Of a DNA stretch of 64,000 bases, positions 46,671 to 55,795 are shown piece by piece. The first letter of the stretch is position 1. The number at the start of each line of letters is the position of its first letter. Under the pieces are notes generated by a model. That model was not told where the DNA came from. It saw only the letters and a program-made list of their open reading frames with translations, and did not search any database. A program made the position numbers and the translations under genes. Source of the stretch: an uncultured Pelagibacteraceae bacterium (GTDB lineage: Bacteria > Pseudomonadota > Alphaproteobacteria > Pelagibacterales > Pelagibacteraceae); the NCBI GenBank assembly GCA_902610315.1, contig CACLVA010000003.1, positions 62,001 to 126,000 on the forward strand, given 5' to 3'.

Positions 46671-47338
46671 AAGATTTAAGACAACAATTATTTAATTTTA
46701 AGTTTAACAAAAGTTTGAATACAAACGATTTTTTTATAAGTGATAGTAATTTTTATGCTTATAATCTACTTCTTAGCTGGCCTAAATGGGAAAAAAAAAT
46801 AATAAATATTTATGGTGAAAGACATTCAGGAAAAACTCATTTAATTGATATATTTTTAGAAAAAAACAAAGGTTTGAAAGTAAACTTAAATGATTTACAA
46901 AATTATGATTTAGATAGATTAAGATTTAATGAAAATATAATAATAGAGAATTTAAGTGAGGGCCTTGACGAGACTTTATTTTATTCATTAATTGATACTA
47001 TTGATAAATATAATAAATTTTTAATTTTAACTTCAAATAAATCATTAAGTAATCTGAATATAAAATTAGACGACTTAAAATCTAGATTAAAAAATTGTTT
47101 GTTTGCTGAGATTCAAAAACCTGATGATATTTTGATACAAGCTTTAATTACTAAAAATTTAGCAGATTACCAAATTTCTCTAGACTCTAAATTAATAGAT
47201 TATATTTCAAAAAGAATAGAAAGGTCTTATAGTAAAATTAAAGAATTTGTATATACAATTGATGAAATTAGTTTAAAAAAAAAAAGACCAGTTAATTTAA
47301 AAATAATTAAAGAAATTTTAGAGGAAAAAATTGACTAA
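46655..47338 (+). CDS. hda: DnaA/Hda-like ATPase-fold protein
   Basis: A 227-aa AAA+ domain protein resembling the DnaA ATPase module without the DNA-binding domain, as in Hda, which with the clamp inactivates DnaA-ATP after initiation. QQLFNF near 10 is a plausible clamp-binding motif (QxxLF-type), and Walker A is GERHSGKT (54-61). The Walker B segment reads NIIIENL, lacking the usual paired aspartates. Between DUF2066 and aspS with overlaps of 16 and 8 nt. In alphaproteobacteria this place is typical of an Hda/HdaA homologue. Confidence 0.78.
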   Translation: MESKIKDLRQQLFNFKFNKSLNTNDFFISDSNFYAYNLLLSWPKWEKKIINIYGERHSGKTHLIDIFLEKNKGLKVNLNDLQNYDLDRLRFNENIIIENLSEGLDETLFYSLIDTIDKYNKFLILTSNKSLSNLNIKLDDLKSRLKNCLFAEIQKPDDILIQALITKNLADYQISLDSKLIDYISKRIERSYSKIKEFVYTIDEISLKKKRPVNLKIIKEILEEKID

Positions 47339-49118
47339 ATATAGGACCCACACATGTAATGAATTAAATATAAAAAATGAGGGTGAAAAAGTTTCACTTT
47401 CTGGGTGGGTTAATAAAAAAAGAGATCATGGAAATTTACTATTTATTGACTTAAGGGATAACTATGGAATTACACAGTGTGTTATTGATAAAAAAAATGA
47501 TTTATTTAAAAAGATTGAAAAAATTCCTTTAGAAACTGTTATACAATTTGAGGGACAAGTAGTCAAAAGAGATAAAAACACAATAAACAAAGAACTTAAT
47601 ACTGGTGAGATTGAAATTAAGATTATTAATTTTAAAATTTTAGGTACAACAAAAGAGTTGCCACTACCAGTGTTTTCAGATCAAGAATATTCTGAGGAAA
47701 TAAGATTAAAATACAGATTTTTAGATTTAAGAAGAAGTAAAATTCATAAAAATATTAACTTAAGATCAAAAGTAATATCTTTTATAAGAAAAGAAATGGA
47801 AAAATATGGTTTCTTAGAATATCAAACTCCGATATTGACATCATCAAGCCCAGAAGGTGCACGAGATTTTTTAGTTCCAAGTAGACTTAACCCTGGTAAA
47901 TTTTATGCTTTGCCACAAGCTCCACAACAATTTAAACAACTTATAATGGTTTCAGGGTTTGATAAATATTTTCAAATTGCTCCTTGTTTTAGAGACGAAG
48001 ATGCTAGAGCAGATAGAAGCCCAGGAGAGTTTTATCAATTAGATATTGAGATGTCCTTTGTTGATCAAAATGACATCTTCAACGTTGTAGAAAAATTGTT
48101 GAATAATCTTTTTAAAAAATTTTCAAATAAAAAAATTTTAAATGAAAAATTTCCTAAAATATCTTTCTCTGACTCAATGCTTAAATATGGAACTGATAAA
48201 CCAGATTTAAGAAATCCATTAGAAATATGCGATTTGACAAAAATTTTTGAAAGAGACGATGTGAAATTTGAAATTTTTAATAAATTGGTAAAAAAGGGGT
48301 CTATAGTAAGAGCAATTGTAACAAAGAAAACAAATAGTAAGCCAAGGAGTTTTTTTGATAACATAGATAAATGGGCTAAAAATGAAGGATCAAGTGGATT
48401 AGCATATTTTACATTCGAAAAAGAAAACAATAAAGTTTTAGGTAAAGGACCTATTGGCAAATTATTTTCTACAGAAGCATGTGAAGAAATAATGAAAATT
48501 AGTAAAGCTGAAATAGGAGATAGTATTTTTCTAGCTTGTGCAAATAAAAAAGAAGTGGAAAAACTCCTTTCAGTTGCAAGGGATAAAATTGCAAAAGATT
48601 TAGAAATTATTGACCAAAACTTATTTGCTTTTTGTTGGATAATTGACTACCCCATGTATGAAAATGATGAAAAGACCGGCAAGATTAAGTTTAGCCATAA
48701 TCCCTTTTCGATGCCACAAGGTGATTTAAATAATTTAAATTTAGACGAACCTTTAAGTATTAAAGCATATCAATATGATATAGTTTGTAATGGTATTGAA
48801 TTATCATCTGGCGCAATAAGAAATCATATTCCAGAATTAATGTATAAACTTTTTTCAGTCGCTGGTTATAACAAAAAAAGTGTAGATGAGAAATTTAGTG
48901 GGATGATAAATGCACTAAGTTATGGCGCTCCACCTCATGGTGGTATAGCACCTGGAATTGATAGGTTAGTAATGCTTTTAGCAAATGAAAAAAATATTAG
49001 AGAAGTAACCATGTTTCCGATGAATCAAAATGCTCAAGACTTAATGATGAATGCACCATCTAACGTTGATGAAAATCAATTAAAAGAGTTGAGTATTAAT
49101 ATAGTTAAAAAAAAATAA
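47331..49118 (+). CDS. aspS: aspartyl-tRNA synthetase
   Basis: Class II synthetase of the bacterial type, 595 aa. N-terminal OB-fold anticodon domain (SLSGWVNKKRDHGNLLFIDLRD), motif 2 region QIAPCFRDEDARADRSPGEFYQLDIE, a GAD insertion domain, and motif 3 GAPPHGGIAPGIDRLVMLL. Begins with TTG at 47331, overlapping the previous gene by 8 nt. The stop directly abuts the stop of the convergent NrdJb-like gene. Confidence 0.95.
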   Translation: MTKYRTHTCNELNIKNEGEKVSLSGWVNKKRDHGNLLFIDLRDNYGITQCVIDKKNDLFKKIEKIPLETVIQFEGQVVKRDKNTINKELNTGEIEIKIINFKILGTTKELPLPVFSDQEYSEEIRLKYRFLDLRRSKIHKNINLRSKVISFIRKEMEKYGFLEYQTPILTSSSPEGARDFLVPSRLNPGKFYALPQAPQQFKQLIMVSGFDKYFQIAPCFRDEDARADRSPGEFYQLDIEMSFVDQNDIFNVVEKLLNNLFKKFSNKKILNEKFPKISFSDSMLKYGTDKPDLRNPLEICDLTKIFERDDVKFEIFNKLVKKGSIVRAIVTKKTNSKPRSFFDNIDKWAKNEGSSGLAYFTFEKENNKVLGKGPIGKLFSTEACEEIMKISKAEIGDSIFLACANKKEVEKLLSVARDKIAKDLEIIDQNLFAFCWIIDYPMYENDEKTGKIKFSHNPFSMPQGDLNNLNLDEPLSIKAYQYDIVCNGIELSSGAIRNHIPELMYKLFSVAGYNKKSVDEKFSGMINALSYGAPPHGGIAPGIDRLVMLLANEKNIREVTMFPMNQNAQDLMMNAPSNVDENQLKELSINIVKKK

Positions 49119-49943
49119 CTATTTTTTTCCTTTAAGATTTATTCTTATATCAGAAAGGTCGACTAATTTCCTTTTATAGTCATTTCTTACAAAACCCTTG
49201 CTAGTCATATCTTTAACTATTTTTATAAGCTGATTATTTTCTTCTAATGAGCCATGCTCTCCATCATTATCTGTTCTATTTATTGATGGAGTATGTGCTA
49301 AATCTTCTCTATTTAGATAAGATATTGCAAGTTCTCTAAATATATAATCTAAAATTGAAGTTGCAGATAGAATTCTATCATTTCCATAAACTTTACCTGA
49401 AGGTTCAAATTTTGTATCTACATAAGCACTAACAAATTCATCAAGTGGAACTCCATATTGTAGTCCCAACGATACTGCAATTGCGAAATTGTTCATAAGA
49501 GCTTTTACTAATTCGCCCTCTTTACTTGTATCTATAAATATTTCACCAATTTTTCCATCTTCATATTCACCTGTGTGCAAATAAACTTTATGGTCACCAA
49601 TTGTAGCTTTTTGTATGTAGCCTTTTCGTCTATCTGGCATACTGAACCTTTTATTTATTACTTCATCAACATTCTTTACAAAGTTTGAATTTTTAATACT
49701 TTTGTTGTCCAGCTTTGCTCCATTATTTTCTATTTTTACCTCTGAAATATTTGTTCCATTTTTAGTTGCTTGTTTTTTTTCAAGACTTTTTGTTTTTCTA
49801 GTGTCAATTTTTATATCTATAACCTCAAATTCCCCATCATCTCTTTGTTCAAGATTATTTAATTCTTTTTGGTCAATTTTGTCCAAAAAATGTTTTACTT
49901 TAAAGGTACAAGTATAAAATGTTTCGACTAAATATTTTGACAT
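49119..49943 (-). CDS. nrdJb: class II ribonucleotide reductase C-terminal subunit (NrdJb-like)
   Basis: A 274-aa protein whose residues 104-215 match the C-terminal part of adenosylcobalamin-dependent ribonucleotide reductase Nrd[52 protein letters not shown] and [16 protein letters not shown]. The first 50 residues ([18 protein letters not shown]) resemble the separate small chain seen where NrdJ is split, as in Pseudomonas. The large catalytic chain is not in this window. The only cysteine I see is near 12, and the C-terminal redox cysteines of full-length NrdJ are missing. A direct role in reduction is unproven. Confidence 0.7.
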   Translation of the reverse strand: MSKYLVETFYTCTFKVKHFLDKIDQKELNNLEQRDDGEFEVIDIKIDTRKTKSLEKKQATKNGTNISEVKIENNGAKLDNKSIKNSNFVKNVDEVINKRFSMPDRRKGYIQKATIGDHKVYLHTGEYEDGKIGEIFIDTSKEGELVKALMNNFAIAVSLGLQYGVPLDEFVSAYVDTKFEPSGKVYGNDRILSATSILDYIFRELAISYLNREDLAHTPSINRTDNDGEHGSLEENNQLIKIVKDMTSKGFVRNDYKRKLVDLSDIRINLKGKK

Positions 49944-50049
49944 AAAATTTATTTATTTTAATTATGAATCTTAATTTTATGTATATACAAATTTGATTTT
50001 TAGTCTAATCTAAATTTTTCAATTAAAAATTGAAAATAAAAAAAATATT

Positions 50050-50409
50050 ATGTTGACACTTTTTAAACAAATTTTTACTTGGTGGAATCACCAGACTTTG
50101 GGAACCAGAATTTACACACTTTTATTTGGAAAGTTTAAGGGAAAAGATTATTTTGGGAACAAATATTATCAAAGTAAATCAGGAAAAAGATGGATTGTAT
50201 ATAATGGCGAAGTAGATGCATCAAAAATTCCTAACGAATGGTATTCTTGGATTCATTATTTAAATAATAAAATTGAACATAACCATGAGTTAAAAAAGTT
50301 TAGCTGGCAAAAAAAGAATATTCAAAATTTGACTGGTACTCCAAAAGCTTACCATCCAAATAAAGATGATAAAAATGACTATAAAAAATATAAATCTTGG
50401 AAAGATTAA
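50050..50409 (+). CDS. NADH:ubiquinone oxidoreductase NDUFA12-type subunit
   Basis: A 119-aa homologue of the mitochondrial complex I accessory subunit B17.2/NDUFA12, a feature shared by alphaproteobacteria and mitochondria. Diagnostic stretches are GTRIYTLLFGKFKGKDYFGNKYY, RWIVYNGEVDASKIP and EWYSWIHYL. Sits apart from any nuo operon and overlaps the DUF2155 gene by 44 nt, the usual neighbour in this class. Confidence 0.9.
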   Translation: MLTLFKQIFTWWNHQTLGTRIYTLLFGKFKGKDYFGNKYYQSKSGKRWIVYNGEVDASKIPNEWYSWIHYLNNKIEHNHELKKFSWQKKNIQNLTGTPKAYHPNKDDKNDYKKYKSWKD

Positions 50410-50776
50410 ATTTATTTTATTTTTTTATCTTTTTACTCAATTTCAAACTGTTAATGGATATACAGATGAACCTATTTACTTCGGAACATCAGTTGATATT
50501 AAAATTTTAGATAAATTAAGTTCAAAAAATCGATTATTACAACTTCAAATAGGGGAAGATTATATCTATAAAAATTTATCTCTTAAAGTTCTCAAATGTA
50601 AAAATTCTGAATTCGATGACGATCCAGAGATAACCTCTTATTTACAAGTAAGAGATCTTAACAATAAAGGCAATAATGAGGTTTTCGTATTTAATGGATG
50701 GACATTTTCATCCAGCCCATCAATTCAAGTTTTTGACCATCCTGTATATGATTTATGGATATTAAAATGTCGTTAA
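50366..50776 (+). CDS. DUF2155 family exported protein
   Basis: A 136-aa protein with a signal peptide (hydrophobic 14-26) and the DUF2155 pattern: ILDKLSSKNRLLQLQIGE, LKVLKCKNSE, FVFNGWTFSSSPSIQVFDHPVYDLWILKC. The conserved cysteine pair suggests a periplasmic disulfide. The start is either ATG at 50366 or ATG at 50375. Overlaps NDUFA12 by 44 nt and the convergent accC by 4 nt (TTAA). Function unknown. Confidence 0.82.
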   Translation: MIKMTIKNINLGKIKFILFFYLFTQFQTVNGYTDEPIYFGTSVDIKILDKLSSKNRLLQLQIGEDYIYKNLSLKVLKCKNSEFDDDPEITSYLQVRDLNNKGNNEVFVFNGWTFSSSPSIQVFDHPVYDLWILKCR

Positions 50777-52110
50777 ACTAACTTGTCTTTGTCAAGCCAA
50801 GTAACATTAAAATCAGAGTTAATAAATTTTTGATGCTTAAGTAGTTTTTTATGCAAATCAATTGTTGTTGTTATTCCTTCTATCACAAACTCATCTAGTG
50901 ATCGCAATGTTCTTTGTATAGCCTCAGTTCTATTCCTACCATGACATATAAGTTTACAAATCATACTATCATAGTAAGGTGTAACGTTGTATCCTTGATA
51001 AATTGCACCATCTACCCTTGTTCTAAAACCTGAAGGTTGATGACACATACCAATTAAACCTGGAGACGGTTGAAAACCTTTACTTGGGTCCTCTGCATTT
51101 ATTCGACATTCAATTGCATGTCCTCTTGGCTTCACGTCCGTTTGACTTAAGGCAGTTTCACCAGAGAAGGCTATCCATATTTGCTCTTTAACAATATCAA
51201 TACCGGTAACCATTTCAGAAACAGGATGTTCAACTTGCACCCTAGTATTCATTTCTAAAAAATAAAATTGTCCATCTTCGTAAATATATTCAACTGTTCC
51301 TGCGCCCTCATATCCAATTTTAGAAACCATATTTATGGTTTTTTCAAACAATTCATTTCTCAACTGATCGGTTAATACTGGACTAGGTGTTTCTTCAATA
51401 AGTTTTTGGTGCCTTCTTTGTACTGAACAGTCTCTCTCATGTAAATGAACAGTTCTATTTTTACCTGACAATACTTGAACTTCGATATGTCTTGGATTTT
51501 CAAAAAACTTTTCAATATATACTTCATCATTAGCAAAAAATTTCATAGCCTCCGATTTTGCTGTTAAAAATAAATTATCAAATTCATCTTGAGATTTAAC
51601 AACTTTCATTCCTTTACCACCACCACCCCCAGCAGCTTTGATCAAAATAGGATAACCAATTTTTTTTGCAATATTTTTACCCATATCTAAATTTGAAACA
51701 CCACCTTCAGATCCCTCAATCACTGGGATCCCATATTTTTTTGCGGTATTTTTTGCTTCAATTTTATCTCCCATCATTTTTATAATCTCAGGGGATGGAC
51801 CGATGAACTTGATATTATTTTCCTTTAATATTTTTGCAAAATTATAATTTTCAGATAGAAAACCGTAACCAGGATGAACAGCATCTGCTTTGGTAACTTC
51901 AATTGCAGATAAAATTGATGGAATGTTTAAATAACTATCTACTGGTTGTCTTGATCCAACGCAAAGGCTTTCATCTGCTAACTTTACATGCATACTTTCT
52001 TTGTCTACGTCCGAGTGTATTGCAACAGTTTGAATGCCCCATTCTTTACAAGCTCGTATAATTCGAACAGCTATTTCGCCTCTGTTGGCAATAAGAATTT
52101 TTTTAAACAT
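50773..52110 (-). CDS. accC: acetyl-CoA carboxylase, biotin carboxylase subunit
   Basis: Carboxylates biotin on AccB at the expense of ATP, the first half of malonyl-CoA synthesis. 445 aa ATP-grasp enzyme starting KKILIANRGEIAVRIIRACKE-like (first 20 residues), with KAAGGGGGKGM near 158, the RDCSVQRRHQKLIEE block near 235, and NTRVQVEHPVSE near 288. Overlaps accB by a single base. Confidence 0.97.
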   Translation of the reverse strand: MFKKILIANRGEIAVRIIRACKEWGIQTVAIHSDVDKESMHVKLADESLCVGSRQPVDSYLNIPSILSAIEVTKADAVHPGYGFLSENYNFAKILKENNIKFIGPSPEIIKMMGDKIEAKNTAKKYGIPVIEGSEGGVSNLDMGKNIAKKIGYPILIKAAGGGGGKGMKVVKSQDEFDNLFLTAKSEAMKFFANDEVYIEKFFENPRHIEVQVLSGKNRTVHLHERDCSVQRRHQKLIEETPSPVLTDQLRNELFEKTINMVSKIGYEGAGTVEYIYEDGQFYFLEMNTRVQVEHPVSEMVTGIDIVKEQIWIAFSGETALSQTDVKPRGHAIECRINAEDPSKGFQPSPGLIGMCHQPSGFRTRVDGAIYQGYNVTPYYDSMICKLICHGRNRTEAIQRTLRSLDEFVIEGITTTIDLHKKLLKHQKFINSDFNVTWLDKDKLV

Positions 52111-52526
52111 TACTCAAGTATCACAAGAGTTTGACCATATTCAACAGGCTGACCATCTTCGACAACAATTTTTTTTACAACCCCATCTTTAGTTGATGGT
52201 ACATGATTCATAGTTTTCATTGCCTCTACAATCATAACTGTATCTCCTTTTTTGATTTTATTTCCTATTTCTACAAATTTTTTACCACCAGGTTCAGGTG
52301 CAAGATAAGCAGTACCAATTATAGGGGATTTAATTTCAATTCCTGTTTCAATTTTTTCGTTTTTTATTTCTTTCGAATTTTGTGATACAACTATTTTATT
52401 ATCTTCATTTGTAAAATTTCTAGCAACTTTAATTTTGATATCTTTTTCTGAATATTGTAGTTCTGAAAGCTTATATTCCTCCAAACTATCTACTAATTCT
52501 TTAATTAATTTTTTATTTATTTTCAT
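52110..52526 (-). CDS. accB: acetyl-CoA carboxylase biotin carboxyl carrier protein
   Basis: BCCP, 138 aa. A flexible Lys/Glu/Asn-rich linker (about 38-60) precedes the biotinyl domain with biotin attachment at Lys104 in VEAMKTMNHV. Translationally coupled to accC (one-base overlap) and overlaps aroQ by 14 nt. AccA and AccD are not in the window. Confidence 0.96.
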   Translation of the reverse strand: MKINKKLIKELVDSLEEYKLSELQYSEKDIKIKVARNFTNEDNKIVVSQNSKEIKNEKIETGIEIKSPIIGTAYLAPEPGGKKFVEIGNKIKKGDTVMIVEAMKTMNHVPSTKDGVVKKIVVEDGQPVEYGQTLVILE

Positions 52527-52962
52527 TTATTAACATTTTATGCATTGCTATTATGGCCAAAATATAACCGTTACTACCTAAACCAAATATACCACCAGTC
52601 ACGACATCACTTATTAAAGACTTCTTCCTGAATTCCTCTCTTTTGTAAATGTTTGAAATATGCAATTCTATTTTAGGTTTTTCAAATATTTGTAATGCAT
52701 CCCTTATAGCAACCGATGTATGTGTAAAACCTGCTGCATTTATTATTATTCCGTCTTGAACCTCCTTTGCTTCTTGGATCCATGTCACTATCTCACCTTC
52801 AATATTCGACTGTTTAAATTCGATTTTAATATCTAATTCTTTAGATTTCTTAATGCATAACTCTTTTAGTTCATTGAATGTAATTGTTCCATATTGTGAT
52901 TGTTCTCTTTCACCTAATAGATTAAGATTTGGACCGTTTATAAAAAGAATTTTAAAAGCCAT
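52513..52962 (-). CDS. aroQ: 3-dehydroquinate dehydratase, type II
   Basis: Dehydrates 3-dehydroquinate in the shikimate pathway. 149 aa from the ATG at 52962 (MAFKILFINGPNLNLLG); a TTG two codons up at 52968 is possible but unneeded. Active-site Tyr24 in SQYGT, Asn75 in INAAGFTHTS, His101 in ELHISNI and Arg112 near REEFR. Standard aroQ-accB-accC order. Only 12 bp separate its ATG from the divergent thiS. Confidence 0.95.
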   Translation of the reverse strand: MAFKILFINGPNLNLLGEREQSQYGTITFNELKELCIKKSKELDIKIEFKQSNIEGEIVTWIQEAKEVQDGIIINAAGFTHTSVAIRDALQIFEKPKIELHISNIYKREEFRKKSLISDVVTGGIFGLGSNGYILAIIAMHKMLINENK

Positions 52963-52974
52963 AAACAATACATA

Positions 52975-53193
52975 ATGAAAAAAACTAAAAAAATCAAAAT
53001 TAATTTAAACGGGAAGACACTTTCCTTAAATAAAGGTACTTCAGTTTATAAAGTTATTAAAAATATCAAATTACAACCTAATAAGATAGCAATAGAATTG
53101 AATAGAAAAATTATAAACAAAAAAAATATGAATAAAATATTTCTTAAAAATAAAGATAAAATCGAAATAGTTCATTTTATCGGAGGAGGATAA
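52975..53193 (+). CDS. thiS: sulfur carrier protein ThiS
   Basis: A 72-aa ubiquitin-like sulfur carrier ending in the required Gly-Gly (HFIGGG), which is adenylated and thiocarboxylated to give sulfur for the thiazole ring. Its last base is the first of thiG (TAATG). An unusually basic variant. Confidence 0.9.
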   Translation: MKKTKKIKINLNGKTLSLNKGTSVYKVIKNIKLQPNKIAIELNRKIINKKNMNKIFLKNKDKIEIVHFIGGG

Positions 53194-53966
53194 TGAAAAG
53201 GGATTTTTTAAAAATCGCATCCAAAAACTTTAATTCTAGATTAATTGTCGGCACAGGAAAATATAAAAATTTTTTAGAATGCTCAAAAGCTGTTAAAGCT
53301 TCTTCTGCAGAAATTGTAACTGTTGCAGTAAGAAGGGTAAATATTTCTGACAAAAAAAAACCGGTTTTAATGGATTATATAGATCCAAAAAAAATAACAT
53401 ATCTTCCAAATACCGCTGGTTGTTTTACTTCGGATGATGCTTTAAGAACATTGAGATTAGCTAGAGAAATTGGAGGTTGGAAACTGGTAAAATTAGAAGT
53501 TTTAGGAGATAAAAAAAGCTTACTTCCAGATATGATTGAAACTTTAAAGTCAACAGAGGTATTATCTAAAGAAGGTTTCAAAGTTATGGTTTATTGCAAT
53601 GATGATCCTTTGATGGCCAAGAGATTAGAAGATGTTGGTGCTGTAGCAATAATGCCTCTTGCTGCACCAATAGGTTCTGGTTTAGGAATACAAAATTATA
53701 CAAATATTAGAATAATTCGTAATCAAACAAAATTACCAGTTATTATTGATGCAGGAATTGGTGAAGCTTCTGACGCAACTATAGCTATGGAATTAGGTTG
53801 CGATGGTGTTTTAATAAATACAGCCATCGCACAAGCAAAAAATCCTTTAGAAATGGCAAAAGCGATGAAATATGCAGTAATAGCTGGAAGAAAATCTTAT
53901 TTATCCGGGAGAATTAAAAAAAACTTGATGGGCTCTGCTTCAACTACAAAAAAAGGAATTATTTAA
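53193..53966 (+). CDS. thiG: thiazole synthase
   Basis: TIM-barrel enzyme forming thiazole phosphate from DXP, ThiS-thiocarboxylate and dehydroglycine. 257 aa; Schiff-base Lys100 in KLVKLEVLG, and the phosphate-binding [25 protein letters not shown]. Coupled to thiS by one base. Other thiazole genes (thiF, thiO/thiH) are not adjacent. Its stop overlaps the convergent RNase E/G gene by 8 nt. Confidence 0.96.
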   Translation: MKRDFLKIASKNFNSRLIVGTGKYKNFLECSKAVKASSAEIVTVAVRRVNISDKKKPVLMDYIDPKKITYLPNTAGCFTSDDALRTLRLAREIGGWKLVKLEVLGDKKSLLPDMIETLKSTEVLSKEGFKVMVYCNDDPLMAKRLEDVGAVAIMPLAAPIGSGLGIQNYTNIRIIRNQTKLPVIIDAGIGEASDATIAMELGCDGVLINTAIAQAKNPLEMAKAMKYAVIAGRKSYLSGRIKKNLMGSASTTKKGII

Positions 53967-55716
53967 TTTTTCTCTTTTTAAAATATTTCCTTTTTTTAAA
54001 ATTCTTTTTAACAAATTTGACAACATTGTTGGTTTTAACTTTATTATCAATAGTAATTTTTTTTATTTCAATTTTATTTTCAATCTTTTCTAAAACTTTT
54101 TTACTTTTGTTCTCAAGTGATATTTCGTATTCAGGAACTAGTAATAATTTATCACCTAAAAGATTAATCTTTAATTTGTATTTTTTTTCTAGATACTTGA
54201 GATCTTTTTGAAAATTATCAAATAAAAAGTTCTTAATTTTTTCAGGAATATTTGCATTAACTATTTTTGCTTTAGATTTAATTGCTTTTACTTCGATTAA
54301 TTTGATTATTTTTTGCGCAAATGATTGATTTGTTAAGGAAATATTCCATTGTACACTACTCTCTCTTAATCTCTGTCTAGACATCTCTAAAAGACCAAAA
54401 CTGCTTATTCTACCAATTTGTACTCTAGCTCTATCTTTTCTGCATCTTTCTTTTAATTTTCTCTCAACCTGTTTCCTATTACCAAAATTCATCATGTCTA
54501 TAAAATCTATTATTATTAAACCAGATAAATCACGTATTTTAATTTGTCTTGCTATTTCTTCAGCTGCCTCTAGGTTAGTATCAACAGCAGTACTTTCCAC
54601 ATTTTTTTGTTTAATTGACTTGCCTGAGTTTATATCAATAGATACTAAGGCCTCTGTAGGGTTTATAACTAGATATCCCCCTGAGTTTAGTTTTACTTGG
54701 GTGTCATAGATTTCATTTAATTTATCTTCTATTTTTTCTTTTATAAATAAAGGTTCTTTATCTCTATATTTTTTAATCTTTTTGACACTTTTAGGCATAA
54801 GTATTTTCATAAAATTTTTGGCTTTTTGATAACCTTCATTACCTTGAATTATAATATTCTGTGTGTCATCATCATAAATATCCCTCAAAGTACGTTTAAT
54901 AATATCGCTTTCTTGATGTATTAAAGCGGGCGCAATTGAATTCATTGCGCTTTCTTTAATTTTATTCCAATTATCTATTAAACTTGAAAGATCATATTCA
55001 ATATCATTTTTTGTTTTATTAGATCCAGCAGTTCTAACAATAAGACCCATTTCTTTTGGTATCTTTATTTCATTCAGAATTGATCTAATTTTTTTTCTGT
55101 CCCCAAAATTAAAAATTTTTCTTGATATCCCGCCACCCTTTGGTGTGTTTGGCATTAGAACAATGTATTTACCTGCAATAGAAATAAAAGTTGTTAGGGC
55201 AGCGCCCTTTAAACCTCTTTCATCTTTAAGAACTTGAACTAATATAACTTGATTTGGTTTGATAACCTCTTGAATTTTATATCTTTTTGAAGGAATTTTA
55301 GATTTATTAAAATCACTATTAGTCTGATTATCTATTTCGTTTTTTTTTTCTTTATTATCTTCAGGGGATGTTTCGCTATCTTTAATAGAAATATCCTCTT
55401 CCTCACTTTTCTTTGCAAGTTCCTCTCTTAATTTTTCCTCTTCTTTTTTAATTTTTTCTAAATCGCTGGAAGGTAATTGATAATAATCAGATTGAATGTC
55501 ATTAAATGATAAAAATCCGTGTCTATCTCTTCCAAAATCTATAAATGCTGCTTGAAGCGATGGCTCGACTCTGCTTACTTTACCTAGATAAATATTGTTT
55601 TTAATTAAGTTGTTTTTAATAGTCTCGTACTCGTAATCTTCAATATTACCATTTTCTTTAAGCACAACTCTAGTTTCATCTGGATGCGATGCATCGATGT
55701 ATAAATTCTTTTCCAT
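53959..55716 (-). CDS. rne: ribonuclease E/G family endoribonuclease
   Basis: Single-strand endoribonuclease for mRNA decay and rRNA processing. 585 aa: N-terminal S1 domain ([20 protein letters not shown]), an acidic insertion (about 80-140), and the DNase-I-like catalytic core with the two magnesium Asp segments, [12 protein letters not shown] and [14 protein letters not shown], and [18 protein letters not shown] ending at 450. The zinc-link motif CPxCxGxG that normally follows is missing, and the long degradosome tail is reduced to a short basic end ([12 protein letters not shown]). Could equally be called RNase G-like. Confidence 0.92.
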   Translation of the reverse strand: MEKNLYIDASHPDETRVVLKENGNIEDYEYETIKNNLIKNNIYLGKVSRVEPSLQAAFIDFGRDRHGFLSFNDIQSDYYQLPSSDLEKIKKEEEKLREELAKKSEEEDISIKDSETSPEDNKEKKNEIDNQTNSDFNKSKIPSKRYKIQEVIKPNQVILVQVLKDERGLKGAALTTFISIAGKYIVLMPNTPKGGGISRKIFNFGDRKKIRSILNEIKIPKEMGLIVRTAGSNKTKNDIEYDLSSLIDNWNKIKESAMNSIAPALIHQESDIIKRTLRDIYDDDTQNIIIQGNEGYQKAKNFMKILMPKSVKKIKKYRDKEPLFIKEKIEDKLNEIYDTQVKLNSGGYLVINPTEALVSIDINSGKSIKQKNVESTAVDTNLEAAEEIARQIKIRDLSGLIIIDFIDMMNFGNRKQVERKLKERCRKDRARVQIGRISSFGLLEMSRQRLRESSVQWNISLTNQSFAQKIIKLIEVKAIKSKAKIVNANIPEKIKNFLFDNFQKDLKYLEKKYKLKINLLGDKLLLVPEYEISLENKSKKVLEKIENKIEIKKITIDNKVKTNNVVKFVKKNFKKRKYFKKRKIK

Positions 55717-55795
55717 AATTTTATTGTTATTTTTTTCATTTTTTTAAATTCTGATGCCTTAACTTTAACAAATTCATCAATTAAATTAAACCAAA

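Noticed and set aside
50016-50036. 9-bp inverted repeat (TTTTCAATT, AAA loop, AATTGAAAA) before the NDUFA12 gene
   Set aside because: Pure AT arms with one C-G pair each are expected by chance here; there is no following T tract on either strand for a terminator and no known regulator site matches.
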